A DNA stretch of 64,000 bases from a virus. The notes under the pieces were generated by a model. It ran no database searches. It was given only the letters and a program-made list of their open reading frames with translations, and had not been told where the DNA came from. Position numbers and translations under genes: made by a program. Shown here in pieces: positions 6,891 through 13,231 of this stretch. Every line of letters begins with the position of its first letter. The first letter of the stretch is position 1. The DNA is taken from positions 1 through 64,000 of IMG/VR virus record IMGVR_UViG_3300029922_000013; one strand, written 5' to 3'.

Positions 6891-7292
6891 ATGTTGACTA
6901 AATCAAATAAAGTATTCGTATCCGCTGAACTTTCTGGCAAGTCTGACAGTATCAATCACCAAAATCATATCAAGGCTCTTAATCTGCTTAAGCGCGAAGG
7001 TAGCAATTTCGCAGTAGTCAAGGGAGTTTATAAGAATGTAGCTGAATCCACTTTCATGCTCTATGCCGATAGCGCCAAGGACCACGCCGAGAATCTCTCG
7101 ATCGCTTTGAACTTGGGTGCACTGTTTAACCAAGAAAGCGTGCTCGAAGTTCACAATGACGATACAGCGGTGTTGCATTATGTAGCAGGCAATTCGGAGA
7201 AGATTGGACAGTTTACGGAAGTGAATGAAGCTGAGGCTTTGACACATAACTGTTACACATTTTCCAATGGCCGTTATTATGTGGTGCGGTAA
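6891..7292 (+). CDS. Hypothetical protein (133 aa)
   Basis: The protein starts MLTKSNKVFVSAELSGKSDS, appears mixed alpha/beta and ends NGRYYVVR. AAGGAG is upstream. It is the first gene after a -24/-12 promoter and is followed by a zinc-ribbon gene 16 nt later. The N-terminal beta strand followed by LNLLKREGSNFAVVKGVYK suggests a small ACT- or ferredoxin-like fold, but I do not recognise a family. Confidence 0.6.
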   Translation: MLTKSNKVFVSAELSGKSDSINHQNHIKALNLLKREGSNFAVVKGVYKNVAESTFMLYADSAKDHAENLSIALNLGALFNQESVLEVHNDDTAVLHYVAGNSEKIGQFTEVNEAEALTHNCYTFSNGRYYVVR

Positions 7293-7308
7293 TGAAAAGG
7301 AGAATTAT

Positions 7309-7545
7309 ATGAAGAAAAAGTTATGTCAGATTTGTAACGTATGGTTAGACAAAACTGAATTTGGGTCCGACAAAAGCAGGAAAAAAGATGGCTTGTCTTT
7401 AAAATGTAAATTATGCGATAAAATTAGAAATAAAAACTACTGTGATAGAAATCGTGATAAAATTAATCTCAGAGTAAGAAATTACGATAGGCTTCAAAGA
7501 TTTCTTAGAGAATCGGATATCGAGGGGTGGATTAAACGTATCTAA
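7309..7545 (+). CDS. Zinc-finger protein related to HNH-nuclease N-termini
   Basis: The protein is 78 residues. CQIC near residue 5 and CKLC near residue 33 form a CxxC-x(about 25)-CxxC ribbon with the pattern CxxC-W-x4-EF-x7-KDGL-x3-C. This pattern recurs at the N-terminus of phage HNH nucleases and as stand-alone phage proteins. No HNH residues follow, so this is either a regulator or a nuclease remnant. The start at 7309 has AGGAG upstream. Confidence 0.65.
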   Translation: MKKKLCQICNVWLDKTEFGSDKSRKKDGLSLKCKLCDKIRNKNYCDRNRDKINLRVRNYDRLQRFLRESDIEGWIKRI

Positions 7546-7557
7546 TTATACTAAATA

Positions 7558-7575
7558 TTTACAGAAGTGAATTTT
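7558..7575 (+). promoter_or_regulatory. Partial copy of the repeated promoter box before the tRNA
   Basis: TTTACAGAAGTGAATTTT is identical over 18 bases to 6065-6082. No -35 at the standard distance. It lies 5 nt upstream of the tRNA, so it may give the tRNA transcript or mark a processing region. Confidence 0.4.
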
Positions 7576-7580
7576 ATATA

Positions 7581-7657
7581 CCGCCGTGGTCGGGGCTGGT
7601 CGCTCCAAAGGCTCTTATAAGGCTTTGACCTAGGTTCAATTCCTAGGCGGCGGACCA
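7581..7657 (+). tRNA. tRNA, probable Ile with anticodon UAU (weak D arm)
   Basis: The acceptor stem CCGCCGT pairs with GCGGCGG over 7 bp (one G-T), followed by A and an encoded CCA. The T arm CTAGG-TTCAATT-CCTAG is perfect. The anticodon loop CTTATAA is the typical loop of UAU tRNAs reading AUA; its stem AGGCT/GGCTT has two G-T pairs. The D arm is poor: it keeps a GG in the loop but the stem has a mismatch, and position 8 is G, not U. The variable loop is 4 nt. It may be a functional divergent phage tRNA or one decaying. Confidence 0.6.
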
Positions 7658-7674
7658 ATTTTAAGGGTATTGAT

Positions 7675-7893
7675 ATGAAACATATAAAAGTACTTTACGC
7701 GAAAAAAAAGGATTTGAAGGTGCTCATAGCCGCAATGTCCCTTTATAAGGACTATCTGGATCTTTTAGTAGTAAAAGACAATTCAAATATAAAACAAACG
7801 GCTATAGCACGCCGAAATAGAGCCAAACAAATTCTCTTAGCTCTTCAAGATAAAAGAGTAACTGAAGAAGACTTGAAAGAATGGGAGCCTTAA
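7675..7893 (+). CDS. Hypothetical basic protein (72 aa)
   Basis: This is a helical, lysine-rich protein (MKHIKVLYAKKKDLKVLIAA start) with AAGGGT upstream. Its stop codon shares a base with the start of the lipoprotein gene (TAATG), so the two are translationally coupled. No family is recognised. Confidence 0.6.
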   Translation: MKHIKVLYAKKKDLKVLIAAMSLYKDYLDLLVVKDNSNIKQTAIARRNRAKQILLALQDKRVTEEDLKEWEP

Positions 7894-8330
7894 TGCGATA
7901 TATTTGTTTATTCCTGCTATTGCTAAGTGGTTGCGGTCAACAACCCGCACCTACAATGCCTGCGCATGTAGATCCACTACTGGTTCCTTATTTTGCTAAG
8001 TTCACACAATACATAGGCGTTAGAACTGACAACATATCGGCGGGTTTTGTTTCACTTACCCTACCTAGGGTAGGCCAATGTAGCTTGTACGACGACGGCA
8101 GTAGAATTATCCAAATCGATCCCATTTATTGGGCAAAAATAGGCGATGACCTGAAGGAACAACTTGTGTTTCATGAGCTTGGACATTGCGCTATGGGACT
8201 TCAACATATTAAGGACGTGGACGCTAATAATTGCCCTGTAAGTATTATGTTTCCGTCTGTCTTTGGTGATACGCCTTGTTATATTAATAATAAGTATCGA
8301 TATTACCAAGAACTAGAGCTGTACAAGTGA
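7893..8330 (+). CDS. Secreted lipoprotein metallopeptidase (metzincin-like)
   Basis: The start at 7893 (TAATG coupling) gives a 145-residue protein. Residues 1-14 are a lipoprotein signal with lipobox LSGC (Cys14), so it should be lipid-anchored. HELGHCAMGLQH at 94-105 is a zinc-binding HExxH with a third His one residue further away than in the classic metzincin motif. SIMFPS at 118-123 resembles the metzincin Met-turn. Mature domain is about 130 residues, small for a peptidase. It could act in the periplasm or outer membrane on host envelope proteins or on competing phages. Export of a phage lipoprotein peptidase points to host-surface modification, but the substrate is unknown. Confidence 0.75.
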   Translation: MRYICLFLLLLSGCGQQPAPTMPAHVDPLLVPYFAKFTQYIGVRTDNISAGFVSLTLPRVGQCSLYDDGSRIIQIDPIYWAKIGDDLKEQLVFHELGHCAMGLQHIKDVDANNCPVSIMFPSVFGDTPCYINNKYRYYQELELYK

Positions 8331-8403
8331 ATAAGTATACTACAACTGTATCAAAGTTCTTCAGTCTGGTTTTGTTCAATAGTTGAAATGAATAGTTTAT
8401 TAG

Positions 8404-8421
8404 TTGGTATCTTGGTTGCAT
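8404..8421 (+). promoter_or_regulatory. -24/-12 (sigma-54-type) promoter
   Basis: GG at 8406-8407 and GC at 8418-8419 in TTGGTATCTTGGTTGCATTAT, with the consensus TTGCA at -12. It lies in a 125-bp gap and drives the two secreted-protein genes that follow. Confidence 0.7.
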
Positions 8422-8455
8422 TATATAGAAATGTAAGTTAACAAAGGAGTCCATA

Positions 8456-8938
8456 ATGAAAAAAGTAATTGTCGGTCTGAGTCTAATCCTTCTTAATCAA
8501 TCAGCCTTCGCATACGAAGTATGTGGCCAAGCTCCAACGGTTTGTCATGCTAATCCGCAACTGACTAAATCCTGCGGTTGTCCATTGCCAAAAAAGAAGG
8601 CTACTACAACGCCGCAAAAGCCTAGCACCGTGATCACAAATACCACAACCAACACAACTACTAATAACACTGTTACGATCGTTCAGCCACAACAACATCG
8701 ACAAACTAGACCTGTAGTGATCAGGGAAGCCCAAAGGAAAACCTCCATTTCACTTGTGGGCATGATGACGCCTAATAAGTTGACTACTAGCTACACTAGT
8801 ACAACTTACACAGCTAACAATAGCTACCAACCAGACGTAGGCTTGATGCTTCAACGAGATTTCTCGGATGCTATTCGAGGAACGCTTGGCGCTACAGTAA
8901 GAGGCAACGCGTGGCTTGGACTTGGTTATAACTTCTAA
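8456..8938 (+). CDS. Exported protein with Thr/Asn-rich linker, possible outer-membrane protein
   Basis: Residues 1-19 are a Sec signal peptide (MKKVIVGLSLILLNQSAFA, cut before YEVCG). Four cysteines follow in the first 25 mature residues (CGQ, VCH, SCGC), then a low-complexity Thr/Asn stretch of about 30 residues. The C-terminal 70 residues alternate as beta strands and end GNAWLGLGYNF, with a terminal Phe, as in outer-membrane beta-barrel strands. It is far too short for a full barrel unless it oligomerises. It is co-transcribed with a collagen-like lipoprotein. A surface or periplasmic role is likely; the exact function is unknown. Confidence 0.65.
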   Translation: MKKVIVGLSLILLNQSAFAYEVCGQAPTVCHANPQLTKSCGCPLPKKKATTTPQKPSTVITNTTTNTTTNNTVTIVQPQQHRQTRPVVIREAQRKTSISLVGMMTPNKLTTSYTSTTYTANNSYQPDVGLMLQRDFSDAIRGTLGATVRGNAWLGLGYNF

Positions 8939-8947
8939 GGAGAATAT

Positions 8948-10039
8948 ATGCAAAACAAGAACATCTCTATGATTTATTGGATTGTTAAGAAAATGGGTAG
9001 AACTGTAACACATGCAAAAGCTACACAGATTGCAGGACATTTTACTTTCTCGGAATTGAACCGGATATACAAAAAAGCTAACAAAAATGGAGCAACCAGT
9101 ATGTTAAAAATTATCTCACTTACTGTCTTTATCAGCGTAGTATCAGGGTGTGGTGAGATTAGCCTTACAGTCCCACTGGTCAATTCTAAGTCACAAAACT
9201 GTACGGTGTCAGAAGTGAATGGCGCATCTACTATTACATGCCCAGATGGAACCACAACTACGGTTAGTAATGGGATTGCTGGTCAGGCAGGGACTGCTGG
9301 ACAAAATGGCTCTCAGGGCTTGGGAGCAGGACTACAGGCTACCCAACTACCAAATGCGTGCAATGGGGTAGGGGGTGTTCAACTGATTACCTTTACCGAT
9401 CCTTCCAATAGTGGATTTTACAATGCGACATCGGATACAGTTACATCTACAACATTGGTATGTAATGGTGCTGTTGGACAGCAAGGCTTGCAAGGAAATG
9501 TTGGTGCTACCGGAAGTTCTGGACAAAATGGCACGAGTTCTTCGGTGAGTGTTACAGTGGCTACGTCTGCTCAATGTTCTACTGGTGGCCAGGTGGTGGT
9601 CGTAACTAATGCAGGAGTAGTCTCTACGCCAAAAGTGATTTGCAATGGTTTGGTCGGAGCTACTGGATCACAGGGTTCTGTAGGTCCTCAAGGTCCAGCT
9701 GGTAATTCTGGACTCACTCCTATGTCTTTTATAGCGCCGTGTGGATTAGCTTCAAGCGCATGGAAAGAAGAGCTAATTTTGTTTAGCAATGGAGATTTAC
9801 TTGCTGATTTTTCCCAAACAATGGCTGGGCAAGACACTCGTCTATCCTTTATTCCAGATGGAAGCTATCAAGATACAGACGAATCGGGTTGTAAGTTTTC
9901 AATCAATACTAATACCACTACTCATACCCGCACACTATCGTGGCAGGCTGGTTGTAGTTCGGCTGAACCACACGGTTGGGCCGCAGGTTCTACTTCTTGG
10001 AGTGTACCTGCTAGTTTTAATCCAAGTGTAGGAGAATAA
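8948..10039 (+). CDS. Collagen-like lipoprotein with two possible starts
   Basis: The full ORF is 363 residues from an ATG with AAGGAG upstream. A second ATG at 9101, with GGAG 8 nt upstream, begins a clean lipoprotein signal (MLKIISLTVFISVVSGC). In the long form this signal lies at residues 52-68 behind a 51-residue basic helical extension. After it come several short Gly-x-x runs (GIAGQAGTAGQNGSQG; GLVGATGSQGSVGPQGPAG) separated by Cys-containing beta modules that repeat the pattern VxxSxQC/CNG. The C-terminal 110 residues form a unique domain with two Cys pairs. Collagen-like proteins are common as phage fibres, but the lipobox suggests envelope display in the infected cell. I favour the 9101 start for the exported form; both may be used. 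Confidence 0.65.
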   Translation: MQNKNISMIYWIVKKMGRTVTHAKATQIAGHFTFSELNRIYKKANKNGATSMLKIISLTVFISVVSGCGEISLTVPLVNSKSQNCTVSEVNGASTITCPDGTTTTVSNGIAGQAGTAGQNGSQGLGAGLQATQLPNACNGVGGVQLITFTDPSNSGFYNATSDTVTSTTLVCNGAVGQQGLQGNVGATGSSGQNGTSSSVSVTVATSAQCSTGGQVVVVTNAGVVSTPKVICNGLVGATGSQGSVGPQGPAGNSGLTPMSFIAPCGLASSAWKEELILFSNGDLLADFSQTMAGQDTRLSFIPDGSYQDTDESGCKFSINTNTTTHTRTLSWQAGCSSAEPHGWAAGSTSWSVPASFNPSVGE

Positions 10040-10040
10040 G

Positions 10041-10409
10041 ATGGGAAGAAAAAGAGATTTTAATTATTACGTAGGAAAAAGATACGATTCGATGATGGCT
10101 AGATGTTACAGGAAAACTGATACTTCTTATAAAAATTACGGCGCCAGAAACATTAGGGTTTGTTCTCACTGGATTGAAGACATCTATAATTTCAGAGTGT
10201 GGTTTGAAAGAGAGCTAGTGGCAAGAGGAATAAGCCAAGAAGACTTTATTTCTAATAGTCGCCATTATCAGTTAGATAGAATCGATTCGAATGGGCACTA
10301 CCTTCCTGAAAATTGTAGGATTGTTAATCCACAACAAAATATACGAAATAGGCGTGTCTGCTCTGGAAAAGTAATTGAATCTGCAGAAGGTGAAAAGTTC
10401 GAATTCTAG
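10041..10409 (+). CDS. HNH-type endonuclease-like protein
   Basis: The protein is 122 residues. The order YGARNIRVCSHW (residues 32-43), a phenylalanine-tryptophan helix, YQLDRIDSNGHYLPENCRIV (about 75-94) and PQQNIRNRR matches a compact HNH-like family widespread in phages, in which the Asp and the PENCR segment form the metal site. It is probably a homing or site-specific nuclease. Its ribosome site is inside the end of the preceding gene (GGAGAATAAG). The gene ends with a short extension GEKFEF. Confidence 0.75.
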   Translation: MGRKRDFNYYVGKRYDSMMARCYRKTDTSYKNYGARNIRVCSHWIEDIYNFRVWFERELVARGISQEDFISNSRHYQLDRIDSNGHYLPENCRIVNPQQNIRNRRVCSGKVIESAEGEKFEF

Positions 10410-10415
10410 AGGTAT

Positions 10416-10462
10416 GGGTCAAATTTCGAATTGTAATTTAAAATAATACAGGAGCGAATTTT
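10416..10462 (+). promoter_or_regulatory. Degenerate copy of the repeated promoter
   Basis: GGGTCAAATTTCGAA followed after 16 bp by TACAGG and AGCGAATTTT aligns with the promoter family at 3774-5671. Both hexamers are weak, so activity is uncertain. Confidence 0.4.
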
Positions 10463-10672
10463 ATGAAAGTGTATGTTGTTGAACGTGGTGAAAGATATGA
10501 GGGTGGACAAGCAGTAGGTGTTTATTCTACTTTTAGTAAAGCAAAGGCCGCAGCACTCAACCAAGATACAGCTTTTGAAGATGGTTGGATTGAAGCCGAT
10601 ACACATTACTGGAAGAATGGATGCGATTATGTGACGGTGATTGAATTCGAAGTGGATGCTGAACAAGAATAA
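10463..10672 (+). CDS. Small conserved phage protein (69 aa)
   Basis: The N-terminus VYVVERGERYEGGQAVGVYS followed by a helix FSKAKAAAL matches a small phage family whose members show how a displayed value or event changes over a strand-strand-helix unit; I know no function. Acidic C-terminus. AGGAG lies 8 nt upstream. Confidence 0.65.
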   Translation: MKVYVVERGERYEGGQAVGVYSTFSKAKAAALNQDTAFEDGWIEADTHYWKNGCDYVTVIEFEVDAEQE

Positions 10673-10687
10673 GACAACTGACTAAAA

Positions 10688-10714
10688 GTTATACGGATTA
10701 GTAAAACGTATAAC
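10688..10714 (+). repeat. Inverted repeat upstream of the -24/-12 promoter
   Basis: GTTATACG at 10688-10695 and CGTATAAC at 10707-10714 form a perfect 8-bp inverted repeat with an 11-base spacer, about 25 bp upstream of the -24 element. The position fits an activator-binding site. Confidence 0.55.
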
Positions 10715-10737
10715 CAATAGAATCAATATCTTAAGGT

Positions 10738-10755
10738 TGGCACAAAGATAGCATT
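10738..10755 (+). promoter_or_regulatory. -24/-12 (sigma-54-type) promoter
   Basis: GG at 10739-10740 and GC at 10751-10752 in TTGGCACAAAGATAGCATTA. It has the full TTGGCAC consensus at -24. It precedes the recombinase gene. Confidence 0.75.
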
Positions 10756-10779
10756 AATAGTAAACAAGAGGTATCTAAA

Positions 10780-11316
10780 ATGATTGGTTCAAAACCGCTG
10801 AACGATAAAGAAGTTAAGATGATGCTCGATAGCTTTACTAGCCAACGTAATAAGTGCCTATTCCTACTTGGATGCAAGACTGGATTTCGTATCAGTGAAC
10901 TGCTTTCAATTACTGTGCAAGATGTAGTTCAGTATGGAAAGATTAAAGACTCGGTTACGGTTAAGCGAGCGTCTATGAAAGGGAAACACAACAGCCGTAC
11001 GGTGGTTCTACATGATAAAGCTAAAGCTGCACTTGAAGCAATGGGAGTTATAACTATGCAACCACAAGATAGTCTATTCCCTATTAAACGAGCACAAGCA
11101 CACAGAATCATTAAGAAAGCTGTAGCTGATGCAAGGATTGAAGGTAAAGTATCTAGTCATTCAATGCGCAAGACTCTAGCTAAAAATGTATTTGAAGCCT
11201 TAGGAAGAGATCTCATAAATACCCAAAGGGCGCTTGGACATAAATCTATTAATTCAACGGTGAGCTACTTGAGCTTTGACCAGGGCGCAATTGATAATGC
11301 GATTAAGGGGATCTGA
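10780..11316 (+). CDS. Tyrosine recombinase, catalytic domain only
   Basis: The protein is 178 residues with the complete catalytic set: Arg37 in TGFRISELL, Lys at about 67-69 in MKGKHNSR, His127-x-x-Arg130 (HSMR), His154 in LGHKS and Tyr163 in STVSYL. The N-terminal core-binding domain of ordinary integrases is absent (usual length is 300-400 residues). Stand-alone catalytic domains occur in phages and phage-plasmids, where they resolve multimers or invert DNA. No att site is visible nearby. It is the first gene behind a -24/-12 promoter and starts a run of eight tightly packed or overlapping genes. Confidence 0.85.
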   Translation: MIGSKPLNDKEVKMMLDSFTSQRNKCLFLLGCKTGFRISELLSITVQDVVQYGKIKDSVTVKRASMKGKHNSRTVVLHDKAKAALEAMGVITMQPQDSLFPIKRAQAHRIIKKAVADARIEGKVSSHSMRKTLAKNVFEALGRDLINTQRALGHKSINSTVSYLSFDQGAIDNAIKGI

Positions 11317-11317
11317 T

Positions 11318-11683
11318 ATGGATAAGGAATTTTTACAGGGACGATTGCATACCATAGCTAAATACAGACTCAGTTCTATTGGCAATCGAACAGAACGAGA
11401 AATTTACTGGGCTCATATACAAGGCCTAACAAATGCGTGTTGGAATTCGTGGATGGACATAAATGATGCATTAAATTATATAGACAATCTGCTCACTAAC
11501 GGAAAACTTAATGCAAAATTTGGCTTTTTCGTTAGGAAACTCTATATGTTAGAATTAGCTTGCAAAGATACAAAGGATGTGGTAAGTTCAATGAAACGAT
11601 GGGAAGGTACGTCTGATACCTGTGATCCAGAACGTTTATTTGCTAAAGAATTCAAGGAGATGGAAAAGTGTCTGAAGAGTTAG
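11318..11683 (+). CDS. Hypothetical helical protein (121 aa)
   Basis: The start at 11318 follows the recombinase stop by 1 nt; the longer in-frame start at 11276 would overlap the recombinase by 41 nt. The protein is helical with several Trp residues (NACWNSWMDIND). No family is recognised. The end overlaps the next gene by 16 nt. Confidence 0.6.
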   Translation: MDKEFLQGRLHTIAKYRLSSIGNRTEREIYWAHIQGLTNACWNSWMDINDALNYIDNLLTNGKLNAKFGFFVRKLYMLELACKDTKDVVSSMKRWEGTSDTCDPERLFAKEFKEMEKCLKS

Positions 11684-11859
11684 TTTTATTGAAAGAGTAT
11701 TTTGATGGACTAGGGGTAGGTAGGGATGATTTTACTATGAGACACTTATCGTTACTCAGAAGTGAATTAAAGCAAGCAGGGGAATCTGGATTGGCTGATA
11801 TGGTTGCCAGGTTCTCAAGTCCAACTGAACTATTTGATTATATTGGGGAGGAAGAATGA
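11668..11859 (+). CDS. Small hypothetical protein with GTG start (63 aa)
   Basis: The gene begins with GTG; GGAG lies 9 nt upstream within the previous gene. It encodes an acidic helical protein (SEELVLLKEYFDGLGVGRDD). Overlaps with both neighbours support coupling. No family is recognised. Confidence 0.55.
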   Translation: MSEELVLLKEYFDGLGVGRDDFTMRHLSLLRSELKQAGESGLADMVARFSSPTELFDYIGEEE

Positions 11860-12392
11860 AGGCCACCAATGAACAGCTTACAAATGAACTAGCACTCGCA
11901 CACTCAAAGATACTAAAACTAGTCGCGGAAAACGCCGAGCTTAAAGAATCTATGCAATATCATCGAACCAAAGAGGACGTAGATCTGATTGGTGCCATCG
12001 CAAGAGATCTCATTAAAACTCGCAAAGAACGCGACGAGCTGAAAGACCAGAACCAGAAGCTTATGGTTTTGGGGATAGAGACTGCAAAGCACGCTGACCA
12101 ACGCTATGATGCACTCGCTAAGAAGCTGGATGCCACCGCACAGGAGGAGCTGAGGCTGAGAGGGGCGCTTGAGTTCTATGGCGACAAGTCACAATGGGAA
12201 TCGCCATCGGGTAAGGTAGGAATAACCCCTATGTGGATGACTATGTGGAACGTGGCCCAACAAGCCCTACTCCCCGCACCAAGCCACCTGGCTGAGGCGT
12301 GGCGGGGATTGGAAAAGGCGGTCCTAACGGGCAATTGGGATACTATCGGTAAAGCTATGGATGCTTTAACTAGAGCACGAGGTATAAAATGA
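11856..12392 (+). CDS. Coiled-coil phage protein (178 aa)
   Basis: Residues 1-100 form a long heptad-patterned coiled coil (ALAHSKILKLVAENAELKES and onward). After it, LRGALEFYGDKSQW resembles a short motif at the end of many phage coiled-coil proteins of unknown function. The C-terminal 60 residues are a helical Trp-containing domain. Base composition in the middle (codons such as gcc, ctg, gag) is noticeably richer in G+C than its neighbours, suggesting separate origin. ATGA overlap with the previous gene. Confidence 0.65.
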   Translation: MKATNEQLTNELALAHSKILKLVAENAELKESMQYHRTKEDVDLIGAIARDLIKTRKERDELKDQNQKLMVLGIETAKHADQRYDALAKKLDATAQEELRLRGALEFYGDKSQWESPSGKVGITPMWMTMWNVAQQALLPAPSHLAEAWRGLEKAVLTGNWDTIGKAMDALTRARGIK

Positions 12393-12631
12393 ACTGTGTA
12401 GGATGTAATAAATTACTCGATATAAATTTCATCGCTAGTCCAACTCAGAGTGGTTATTTTGATACTTATTGTGAAAGTTGCTATGAGACCTACTTGATGG
12501 GCGCATATTCAAGCATGGTAAAACCAGAACCAACCATGTTCGTAGGTCCTAAGTGCGAATGCGGGAACAAGGGTAATCCAATTGGACAAGGGCATTCTAA
12601 TTGGTGCGACATGTTTAGAAAGGATTTTTAA
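12389..12631 (+). CDS. Zinc-binding hypothetical protein (80 aa)
   Basis: Three cysteine groups are visible: CVGC at the N-terminus, CESC near residue 30, and CECG then a final GQGHSNWC near residues 57-73. The C-terminal GHSNWC pattern recurs in small phage proteins as a Cys/His zinc site. It overlaps the previous gene by 4 nt (ATGA). Function is unknown. Confidence 0.65.
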   Translation: MNCVGCNKLLDINFIASPTQSGYFDTYCESCYETYLMGAYSSMVKPEPTMFVGPKCECGNKGNPIGQGHSNWCDMFRKDF

Positions 12632-12632
12632 T

Positions 12633-12854
12633 ATGCAATTTGAAGAAGGGAAAGTTTATTCGCACATAAGAATGCTAGATGTAGCGATCTATGTACTAGA
12701 TATTATTTATCAAGAATTAGATCAGACTTTTCTTAAAATTAGATGGTGTACTAAAGCAGGTCGCGACATGAATCAAATAGACAAAATTACTATTGTTGCA
12801 AGCGAGTTCGATAACTGGTACGAAATAAAGGGAGAACGACATGATAATGTTTAA
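12633..12854 (+). CDS. Hypothetical protein (73 aa)
   Basis: The start at 12633 directly follows the previous stop, with AAAGGA upstream; the earlier in-frame ATG at 12582 would overlap by 50 nt. The N-terminal half (MQFEEGKVYSHIRMLDVAIY) and central YIKIRW-like strands suggest a small beta-rich domain of a type seen in phage accessory regions. No function known. Confidence 0.6.
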   Translation: MQFEEGKVYSHIRMLDVAIYVLDIIYQELDQTFLKIRWCTKAGRDMNQIDKITIVASEFDNWYEIKGERHDNV

Positions 12855-13020
12855 AATGGAAAAAGATGAAAGAGAAGTGTCTGTTGTATTCGAAAATGGA
12901 GTTTACAAAGCCAAGTACGCAAACGATGTAATTTTTAGTCATATCGACTATGAATTGGTTAGAGAAGTAATCATGGGTTTCGACGCAAATTGGAGTCATT
13001 CAAATGGATCAAATACGTAA
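12841..13020 (+). CDS. Small hypothetical protein (59 aa)
   Basis: The ORF starts in the end of the previous gene (14-nt overlap, GGGAGAACGAC upstream) and overlaps the next gene by 17 nt. It encodes MIMFKMEKDEREVSVVFENG and a further 39 residues, with beta strands then a helix. Phage-like packing and a ribosome site support it. Confidence 0.55.
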   Translation: MIMFKMEKDEREVSVVFENGVYKAKYANDVIFSHIDYELVREVIMGFDANWSHSNGSNT

Positions 13021-13231
13021 AGCTAAGATCAAGCAAGTAATGATTGATACATTAACAAAGAATGTTAACTATCCCAACTGTTCGGAAGCCGATATTCATT
13101 CGCAACTAAAGCCTATGTGGATCGCGTTGGAGGAGTGTCACTTGACTGATGGGCTCAGCTATAAAGCGTTTCAAGAACATGCTAGTAACCAAGCGATGCT
13201 GGCTAATTTCAGCAAAATACTTGGTATTTAA
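13004..13231 (+). CDS. Hypothetical protein (75 aa)
   Basis: This is a helical protein (MDQIRKAKIKQVMIDTLTKN start) and the last gene of the rightward left arm. Its stop overlaps the stop of the convergent - strand gene by 4 nt; no terminator hairpin separates them. Confidence 0.6.
   Translation: MDQIRKAKIKQVMIDTLTKNVNYPNCSEADIHSQLKPMWIALEECHLTDGLSYKAFQEHASNQAMLANFSKILGI

Noticed and set aside
6065-7575. Two identical 18-bp boxes (6065, 7558) as full members of the early promoter family
   Set aside because: No -35 hexamer occurs at the fixed 16-bp spacing; they are listed as partial copies.
7605-7627. Alternative anticodon stem CAAAG/CTTTG in the tRNA
   Set aside because: It pairs perfectly but leaves a 12-base loop; the 7-base CTTATAA loop is canonical.
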